64,000 nt of DNA from Torymus aiolomorphi (Eukaryota; Arthropoda; Insecta; Hymenoptera; Torymidae), in the NCBI GenBank assembly GCA_036365515.1, contig CM070873.1:48108011-48172010 (forward strand), in the 5' to 3' direction. The first letter of the stretch is position 1; the number at the start of each line of letters is the position of its first letter. The translations under genes and the position numbers were made by a program. Below, in pieces: positions 56,172 through 64,000 of this stretch. The notes under the pieces were generated by a model that ran no database searches, had not been told where the DNA came from, and worked only from the letters and a program-made list of their open reading frames with translations.

Positions 56172-57480
56172 AAGATATTTGTAGAGAATGGAAAGGGATC
56201 TTTGGAATGAAAAGTCGAAAGAGCGCATGTGCATTTCCAACTAAGACTTCCTCGCCTTCGCTTAAAGTTTACCAGAATTACATACGCACTATGCAATAAA
56301 TGCTGAGAGATTGTATATCCAATTTCAGATATACTCAATTAGCCCGTATGGAGAAAATAACTTTTTTCTTGAAAACTTCTTGAAAAACACACAGAAAATG
56401 CAGTATCTCCACTCTTGCTGATTATTTAGAACTGAAACCTGGTACATAATCCCTCAGCATGTACAACATAGTGTCTGTAAAGTTTAAGATATTTGTAGAG
56501 AATAGAAAGGGATCTTTGGAATGAAAAGTCGAAAGAGCGCATGTGCATTTCCAACCAAGACCTCCTCACCTTCGCTCAAATTTTACCAGAATTACATACA
56601 CACTATGCAATACATGCTGAGAGATTGTATATCCAATTTCAGATCTACTCAATTAGCCAGTATGGAGAAAATAACTTTTTTTCTTGAAAACTTCTTGAAA
56701 AACACACAGAAAATGCAGTATCTCCACACTTGCTGATTATTTAGAACTGAAACCTGGTACATAATCCCTCAGCATGTACAACATAGTGTGTGTAAAGTTT
56801 AAGATATTTGTAGAGAATAGAAAGGGATCTTTGGAATGAAAAGTCGAAAGAGCGCATGTGCATTTCCAACTAAGACCTCCTCACCTTCGCTCAAACTTTA
56901 CCAGAATTACATACACACTATGCAATACATGCTGAGAGATTGTATATCCAATTTCAGATCTACTCAATTAGCCAGTATGGAGAAAATAACTTTTTTCTTG
57001 AAAACTTCTTGAAAAACATACAAAAAATGCAGTATCTCTACACTTTCTGATTATTTAGAACAGAAACCTGGTATGTAATCCCTCAGCATCTATAACATAG
57101 TGTGTGTAAAGTTTAAGATATTTGTAGAGAATAGAAAGGGATCTTTGGATTGAAAAGTCGAAAGAGCGCATGTGCATTTCCAACTAAGACCTCCTCACCT
57201 TCGCTTAAAGTTTACCAGAATTACATACACACTATGCAATACATGCTGAGGGATTGTATATCCAATTTCAGATCTACTCAATTAGCCAGTATGGAGAAAA
57301 TAACTTTTTTTCTTGAAAACTTCTTGAAAAACACACAGAAAATGCAGTATCTCCACACTTGCTGATTATTTAGAACTGAAGCCTGGTATATAATCCCTCA
57401 GCATGTACAACATAGTGTGTGTAAAGTTTAAGATATTTGTAGAGAATAGAAAGGGATCTTAGGAATGAAAAGTCGTAAAA
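56172..57480. repeat. Four and a fraction tandem copies of a 314-base repeat
   Basis: AAGATATTTGTAGAGAATAG-type starts lie at 56172, 56486, 56801, 57115 and 57430. Copies are almost identical, indicating recent amplification or homogenisation. The same 71-codon ORF is open in two of the copies, but this follows from identity and is not evidence of a gene. Confidence 0.95.
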
Positions 57481-59165
57481 AGCGCATCAAATCTAGTTAC
57501 ATCTACCTTTATTATAAGTTGGTTCAGACATATGAGGTACGTCTTGAACTTCAGTACTCTCGTTAGAATAAATAAATAAATAAATTAACTTTCGAATGAC
57601 TTACTTTTTTGTCTTCTCGTAGAAAACGGCTTTGTAGCAATATACTCAAGTAAGGTTATGGCTCTGCAGCGCGCGGCGCCCGCCTCGTGGCCTCGTGAGT
57701 GTGCTCCGCACGCGGTGTGAGGTACCTCGTCGTCGCCGTGGTTGGCGATCAGGTCGCATTGTCGTCACTTCAGCGGAGGCTGCGGGGGCGCGTCGCGGCT
57801 CGACACTTGACAGACGAGAGCTGTGATCAGCGTCATGCATAAACAATACGGACTGACGGACCTAATATACGTCATACACGAACAATATGACGATGACCAT
57901 TGCGCGGTAACATGTCCGTAAGAGACGGTCACTAATGTCTTTTAGACGGTAAAAGTCTGCTAGCATCAGTGTAAACACAGTTACCTCTACAGCACCATAG
58001 AAACTCAGTCAGCAGCTCAGGTTACCCGCTCAATTACAATTAGAAGCTAGAAAGAAAAATTAGATTATAGAAAGAAAATCAGGGTAGCTCCGAAACCAAA
58101 ATATTTACGTCCCGGTCTAACATCCGTCTGCTCCCGCAGCGGCGGCGCTACCGCCCACCCGCGTTGCGCAGCCGTACACTCGATTCAACGCTCTGAAGTT
58201 GGCTGCGCGGTGCCGTTATATACTTAGCACGTTCCGAACTTGTGTCACCTCGCTGAGTAGTTCAAGGTTTTTGGAAAATTTACGAATTTTTTGTTGACCA
58301 AATACAATTTAAAAGATTCTTTAGTGTAATAGTGAGCGAGGATAGCTATTCTTTTACGCAAGAATTATCGGTGTTTTGTATCCCAAGCGAAATTAGGAGA
58401 TATGGGTAGACGTCGTCTGCTCCACGATTTCAATCAAGCTGCATAATCACCTCGTTAGTAGTTCAAGGTTTTTGTAATTTCTAGTTCTCTAAAAGGTATG
58501 CTACAAATTCAGAATTACCTATAAAAATATTGCAAAAGGGAAGGCATAGCGAACAAGCTGCTATGCTGGCACGCGGACGGTAAGCAATAAATTACAGAAA
58601 AAGTATTCTTTGCTTATTTCAATATAATAATAGTTGTCTCCCTTCATTTTTTAATTTGAATTCACTTCCTAAAGTTTTACGTCGATTGGTATTTTGGTTT
58701 GGGAGAAAAGTTTGAACTGCTGAAATAGCCGATAAAACAGGGATCTTTGTTTCCATCTACGACGTCCTCTTAAAAAAAAGTCACTTTAGGACCTCTTTTT
58801 AGGTCGAAAAACAACGAAAATCGTACATGTGTTACAAAAACAATTTTTGTCAACACGTGCATAAAACGGGCCTTTTTCGGTCCTGAAAGCCGTGTAGAAA
58901 ATTGCGCATTTCGAACGTGATTTAGGAAAGAATGAAAAAAAATCAATTTTTTCCCCGCTGTAAGCGAATCATTGTGAGATTATTCTCTTATTGTTAAATT
59001 TATATATTTTATGGCTTTTTGGCCACTTTAGAATGATATAAAATAACTTTTAAAGATTAAATCGCAAAATAATAAATTTTTATAGATAGATATCAATAGA
59101 AATAATTGCATGAGACTTTTATTTATAGTTTATAGTTATATTTTTAGTTTTTTATTAATTTTCAG
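57481..59165. other. Non-coding stretch
   Basis: A short AATAAATAAATAAATAAAT tail near 57566-57585 may mark the end of a SINE or LINE fragment. A GC-rich patch (57650-57840) has a 66-codon basic minus-strand ORF without a domain. CTCGTTAGTAGTTCAAGGTT and CTCGCTGAGTAGTTCAAGG (near 58250 and 58450) form a short direct repeat. No gene is recognised. Confidence 0.4.
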
Positions 59166-59179
59166 TATTAATTCACTAT

Positions 59180-59440
59180 TCGGTTGTGTACGACGCGAAA
59201 TGCACTATCCCCTACACAATTTTTATGCATATAAAAAGGCCCTCTCATGCACTCGTTGAAAAAAATATGGTGTATAACACGGGAAAAAGGGATATTTCAG
59301 ATTCGGGAGGTGTTTTCACTCGTTTCCGTCTCGGGCGCCCTCGACTACAACTCGTGCTGAACATCTCACCCTCGCTTGAAATAGCTCATATTCTTACTAG
59401 TTGCACAATGTACTATAAATTCTCAATACATACATAATTA
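59180..59440. repeat. Diverged inverted relative of the 11.5-11.9 kb foldback
   Basis: It shares CTAGTTGCACAATGTACTAT (complement of a segment near 11565) and CATGCACTCGTTGAAAAAA (compare CATGCACGAGTTAAAAAA near 11911). The terminal GCCCGCT hairpins are not obvious here, so only the interior may be present. Confidence 0.5.
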
Positions 59441-61489
59441 ATCAATAGTCAGTTTAAACGATAAAACATATCGTGTACTGCGTGGACGAAATATGTAAAC
59501 GGGCTCAGTGACTCGCAAAATACGTGCGTATAATGGCCTCGTAGGTAATGCAGTGGAAAATAGCTGCCAGTTATCTTAATAATGAATGAATAAAGCCAAT
59601 TTGGCTATTTTCTTCGATTTTATTCACAGTATTATCACTGTAACGGTGAGCTGTCTCGGCTACGGCAAATACGGCAAATACGGCGAGATGATAGTACGTG
59701 CGCGGCAGAGGCGTCATCTGTTGGGCATTTCGCGAACCAACGGCATTTGTAAACATTGCCACTAACATAACCCGGAACATACCCCATAATTTGATAAATA
59801 ATTTACACACACCGGTAAATAGAAATAGAATGCTATTCATGTTTTCAAACAATTTTTAAAGATTTAATGAAATTTCCAGAATATTCCGTTAGCTTGAATC
59901 AAGTATAAGTTATGGCTATGTCAAGAGCACCCATCGGCCATCGCGTCATGAAGTTGCCGCTTGCTAGCTAGAGTCCGTTTATTCAAAAGACTTCCTTCTA
60001 TGAATTCCCGTTCCTTGAACGTCTGCGGTAATTCCCCTGTCCGGCCGAAAAAGCAGATTTTGATTATTCAATTAAAAATTGATTCATCCCGATATCGGGG
60101 TTGGGCAAAGGCGGTATGGTCTTTAAACTTAATGAACTTCGATAAATAATTTTGCTATCTTTTTTATTTTCTGTGCTACGTCAATTTTGACTGCATCATT
60201 GTGTTCCTCGGGACCCAAAACCCTTAGACTCACCGCTTTTCCAACCTTTTCGCAATTTTCGGTGGAGAAAATCCAATGTCAGGATAATTTGAGTCACGCG
60301 GTAGATGTGTGCGTGTAGGATGAATGTATTTGTGTGTTGTGTATAGTGACTCTAGCGGAAAAAAAATAATGCTGATAGCAGATATCTGCAGCTATCAGAA
60401 GAAAACAGAAGAAAATGGAAGAGAAGAGAAATTAATTGCTGAAAAATGTTGGAATTGAGACAAAGACAACAGTTATATTCCGTTTTCATCAGTTTTTTTA
60501 CAGTTATATACTAATTAAGACAATTATAAGGAAAAATTCTTAAACCCAGATAGCCGGAGGATAACTGCTCCTGCAGTTGTGGTTAGATGAGTCCCCGAAA
60601 TTTTTTTTCCCATAAAGTAGATCAAGTAAGACATTTGCAGAAACTTTTCTTACCTCAATGTTACTCTTTAAATAAATTAATATAATTCAATGTTTGAAAC
60701 GTCTTGATTTTTTTTATCTTTATTTCATTGGGCGAGTTCACGTTTAGAAAGCAAAATGATATTAAGGGGATGTCATAGCTAAAAATGTTAAACCATTTCG
60801 CTGATAATAACTGTCACCCTTTTATATACCAAAACAATATTCCTATTCGCGTATTTAATTGATCCTTAACGGTTAATATACAAAATAGGATATTAGATGT
60901 ATTTATAATTATCCTTTGTACGATTTCGCTACTTAAAAACCTTCTTGTTTAAAAATAAAACTCTTGTACATAAATAAACTACTTCGAGTAATGTTTAATT
61001 TACAGATTAATTATAATTTATTATAATATTCATATTATAAATCCTTTCTTTAATTAACTTTTAATTCATTTCCACCTTTTTTGTTAATAAATCTTCATAT
61101 TTTAACGTAAATTCTTTTTAATTAGTCATGGGACCGCTTAGTTCTTATATGTATTTAAAGTTTCATATTAAAAATTATTTATTATAAAAGAAACATTATG
61201 TCAAAGTGTGTTATTTATCTTGATGCTGAATGGAAGACAACAAAAATTCTCTTTTATTGCCCGATTTTGAGTGAGGGCTGGTCCCAAAAATCTAAGCGAC
61301 CAATAACATCCATCTACGCTTAAGACAGGAGAAAGCGGCTGCGCCCCATCTCAAGCTTAGCTTACTTCGTCACCGCGTCCAACGAAAAACCTGAGTTCTA
61401 TTTCAGACCCAGACTCGGGTGTTCAATCCTAGCCCCGCCGAGTGTGCGAACACTCGCAGGAGCGATCTTTATATTCTCAGTCACTCTCC
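59441..61489. other. Non-coding stretch
   Basis: AT-rich. A 93-codon minus-strand ORF (59571-59852) has a hydrophobic N-terminal half but no recognised domain. AACCCAGATAGCCGGAGGA (near 60544) resembles the inverted unit of the hAT element at 49.6 kb. TTAAGGGGATGTCATAGC at about 60766 could be a diverged TTAA element end. Confidence 0.35.
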
Positions 61490-61700
61490 AGCAATCACCC
61501 CCCAACGAGGTCTTCAATACGCGCTCAATTCAAAACGCGCTCATTAGAAACATTTACCCTCAAACAACGAGGTCTTCAACACGCGCTCACTTACACGCGC
61601 TCTTTTCATCCTCCAACAAGGTCTTCAATACGCGCTCAACTTAATACGCGCTCATTCAAAACGTTTACCCTCGAACAACGGGGTTTTCAATTTCGTTAGG
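61490..61700. repeat. Minisatellite of about 55-60 bases
   Basis: Three to four units with CAACGAGGTCTTCAATACGCG and CGCGCTCA motifs plus a longer AACATTTACCCTC segment in alternate units. Confidence 0.8.
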
Positions 61701-62904
61701 TTTTCTAATAAATGCTACGTGCTGAATCTTTATATACAAACTTGTAATCAAGTTACCGTGCAAGGGTAACTACGCGTGTGCTCAAAATAAACTACAACAA
61801 TTATTTTTGAAATAACTTGTTAAAAATTTATTCGTCTCCAAATCCCGACCATATCCCCTCTACATAATACTTCAACCAAAGGATCCCAGGTCTGCCGAGC
61901 TCCCAACTCAATAGTAAGTGTAATTCAAAACTTTGCTATCTTAACTTTCTTCTTAGTTAGCCTAGAGATGTTTCTTCCACAATATTAACCCTATTTCATG
62001 TGTTAATTCGTGTTGCCGTAAAGTTTTCCCCTAAAACAAAGTGTTTCTTTCTACTAACTATCCATCTTTTTAAAACCGACCCCCTAGATATCCTGAGACT
62101 AAAAACTATATTAGGGAATCTATTCCGCAAGTCCCCAGTAACTTGGCCTTTCTTGTGGGTACATTCCCTGATCAAAACAATCAAACATTTCACATTCGGG
62201 GTGAACAAAAACAAAAGAGAGAAGTATAACCAGAAACACCATTGGTTATCAAATTTTTGAACTCGATTTTTCAACCGCGTCGCGCCCTTTTTGCTGCCCA
62301 TAACCTACCCCATCCTTCTAGTTCTAGTATCTAGCTCAATCCCGAGCTAGTAGGTTTTCATTAGCCTAGGCTCTAAACTGAGCAAAATAGTTTTTTATAA
62401 AACTAACATGTTGGGTCTTATTTGGTAGGCCCGACGTAACACAACTACATTTGATTATTCCAACCTTCAGTAATTATTGTTAAGAAGCAATGACAGAAGT
62501 AAATAACACTGAAAGCCATGTAGACATCAAGCATATGAGTTGCCATGAGATGACTTGACAGCTTTTTTGTACTCCCAGAGTAACGTACGAAAATGCATAT
62601 TTTCGAATTCAGAAAGTGGTCTAGTTTTGGCAACAAATTAAATACAAATTTCATGGGAAAAATTAAAGTAAATTTTAACAAACATGTTTCAGTTAATAAT
62701 AATATTTTCCAAGTATAACTACAGAATAGACATTATAAATAATTACATAAGTACTTTTTCTAATAAAATACTGCATTTTTAATTTATATTTTTAATCATG
62801 ACATAATAACGAAATCGAATTTTAAACAATGGTTTCAAGGAAAATATTGTCAATATAATATGCTATAAGATTAGAATATAAAAAAAATTTTTTTTCGAAC
62901 TTTT
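61701..62904. other. Non-coding stretch
   Basis: Contains ORFs up to 101 codons without recognisable domains. The last few hundred bases may belong to the Kolobok-type element whose end lies at 62921. Confidence 0.35.
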
Positions 62905-62921
62905 AACCCAGGCTTGTCCCC
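62905..62921. mobile_element. Orphan Kolobok-type right terminus
   Basis: AACCCAGGCTTGTCCCC closely matches the right end of the 45.6-48.8 kb transposon and is followed by TTAC in place of TTAA. No matching left end (GGGGACAAGCC) was found upstream in the window, so this is a truncated or highly diverged copy. Confidence 0.6.
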
Positions 62922-63062
62922 TTACATTATATGTATTCAATTCGACTTTTCATTATTAAGGTAGTTGAAGTAATAGTTAAGTAGTTTTAATAATACCGTA
63001 TTTTAAATGAATTTTTGAATGAACTTTTTTTCTTTCAATATCCAAGTTTCATATACTTACAG

Positions 63063-63252
63063 ATACAACAAGCTCAAATTTGACATCATCTAAGGAATTA
63101 TCTTCATCAGCTGACAAACAAGAAGTCAATACAATATTAGATTCAATAGAAAATATAATTGCGGAAAAAGTAAAATCGAATAATGAGATTTTGCAATCTT
63201 ATTTAGCAAACATGGAAAACCGTATTCATACCAAATTAAATTTCTTACAATC
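63063..63252 (+). CDS. Isolated internal coding exon, coiled-coil-like
   Basis: TTTCATATACTTACAG, a strong acceptor, precedes 190 bases with one fully open frame (62 codons, with two bases left over at each end) followed by the consensus donor GTAAGT at 63253. The product is Ser-rich at first and then helical and charged with heptad-like spacing (VNTILDSIENIIAEKVKS, then LQSYLANMENRI). No other exon of the gene is visible. It may belong to a host gene continuing beyond the window or to a transposon gene. The family is not recognised. Confidence 0.6.
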
Positions 63253-63259
63253 GTAAGTA

Positions 63260-64000
63260 TATACAGCGTGTCCAAAAACTCTGGAAACACCCAAATAAAT
63301 TCTCAGCTGAATTACTATTGGAAAATGTTAAGGTCGCCTTTGTAGTAATTTTTTACGAGGAATCCAATGGTGACCTTGGATTCGACCTTGGACCTCATTT
63401 TTGAGGTTATTTCAAGGTCAACCTCATTTTTTTAAATGGTAACCCCTATTTTTTATAGCGGAATCTGAAAGAGCGGAAAATTTTACGTCCGGATATGTAT
63501 TAAGGTATGAGGTTGAGGTTGCCCCCAGAGGTCAAATTGAGGTCAAAGTATGATTTCTTAAAAATTTCGCGAGTTCAGTGGTAAAACAAAACAAACAAAG
63601 GTAAGGTTTGGTAAGTTCGAACGAAGACTTGAAGGTGACCTCTGATTCGAACTTGAACCTCATTTTGAGCCTCATTTTTGAGGTTATTTCGAGGTCAACC
63701 TCATTTTTTTAATGGTAACCCCTATTTTTTAGCGGAATCGGAAAGAGTGTGAAACTTTACGTCCAAACATGTACTCAGAACATAGTTCAAGAAGGACCTT
63801 GACGTTCATTTGAAGGTCATTTAAACTTAATGACGGTCTGATCTTGTGTAAACTTTTTAATTTTTTTAAACAGTCTAACATCTTATTTCAAGTGCTCGAA
63901 TTATTTTCCATCCACTTTTTGATAGTAACCTAATCGATGATCGAAAACACCAACAGTATTTTTGATCATTTCAGTAGGAATGAGAGCTGATTCATTGTAA
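63260..64000. repeat. Dispersed-type repeat with GAGGTCA-rich internal copies
   Basis: It starts TACAGCGTGTCCAAAAACTC, resembling the TACAGxGTGTCCC ends of dispersed insect elements. Two internal copies about 278 bases apart share TTGAGGTTATTTC-AGGTCA and GGTAACCCCTATTTTTTA. It runs off the window. Confidence 0.6.

Noticed and set aside
56521..57365. Two almost identical 71-codon ORFs
   Set aside because: They are the same position in two copies of the 314-base repeat; other copies are disrupted, so identity reflects the repeat.
61380..61440. tRNA-like sequence with a B-box-like GTGTTCAATCC
   Set aside because: The bases flanking the presumed T loop do not pair and no acceptor or D arm could be built.
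60766..62921. A second full Kolobok-type element
   Set aside because: The left candidate (TTAAGGGGATGTCATAGC) does not match the known terminus beyond the first five bases and no transposase homology lies between.

Overview
This is eukaryotic, almost certainly insect, DNA. It is AT-rich and packed with microsatellites, foldback elements and decayed transposons. It carries an R2-type non-LTR element, a Ty3/Gypsy element and GT-AG exon fragments. A parasitoid wasp or other hymenopteran is my best guess, but that is inference. No complete host gene is visible.

Layout. (1) About 1-6180: one end of an endogenous Polinton/Maverick (adintovirus-like) element. All genes are on the plus strand and tightly packed. 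In order they are a conserved gene of unknown role cut by the window edge, a chromodomain integrase, a penton-like minor capsid protein, a basic core/membrane-active-type protein, the double-jelly-roll major capsid protein, an unknown conserved protein and an adenain-like cysteine protease. The integrase, major capsid, unknown and edge genes carry stops or frameshifts. Penton, core and protease are still open. DNA polymerase B and the packaging ATPase are not in the window. (2) 7.2-8.14 kb: two small orphan ORFs, the second followed by a perfect histone-type 3' stem-loop although no histone gene is present. (3) 8.26-9.08 kb: very large simple repeats. (4) 9.08-11.1 kb: a foldback element abutting a broken R2-like retrotransposon.

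(5) 11-33.9 kb: mostly non-coding, made of repeats. The main ones are a 4.77-kb foldback element with long compound inverted repeats and a near-perfect 9-bp target duplication (18934-23702), a 143-bp tandem repeat family, a 12-bp satellite with higher-order structure split by a TTAA-inserted MITE, and seven copies of a repeat carrying heat-shock-element-like palindromes. (6) 33.9-38.5 kb: a truncated, broken Ty3/Gypsy element on the minus strand, its LTR split by another TTAA-flanked MITE.

(7) 39.9-44.9 kb: tandem arrays. (8) 45.19-54.58 kb: the most elaborate structure, a large compound inverted-repeat element built from TTAA-joined palindromic modules. A 3.13-kb Kolobok-like DNA transposon (TTAA duplication, open 498-residue transposase) and a 1.46-kb hAT-type MITE (8-bp duplication) are inserted in its left arm. 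(9) 54.7-64 kb: more foldbacks and 327-bp and 314-bp tandem arrays, a second Kolobok-type terminus, and one convincing isolated protein-coding exon (63063-63252).

The Polinton genes would have worked together as a virus-like replicon: integration, capsid, core and maturation. The rest is a transposon graveyard in which the order of nested insertions can be read directly from target duplications.
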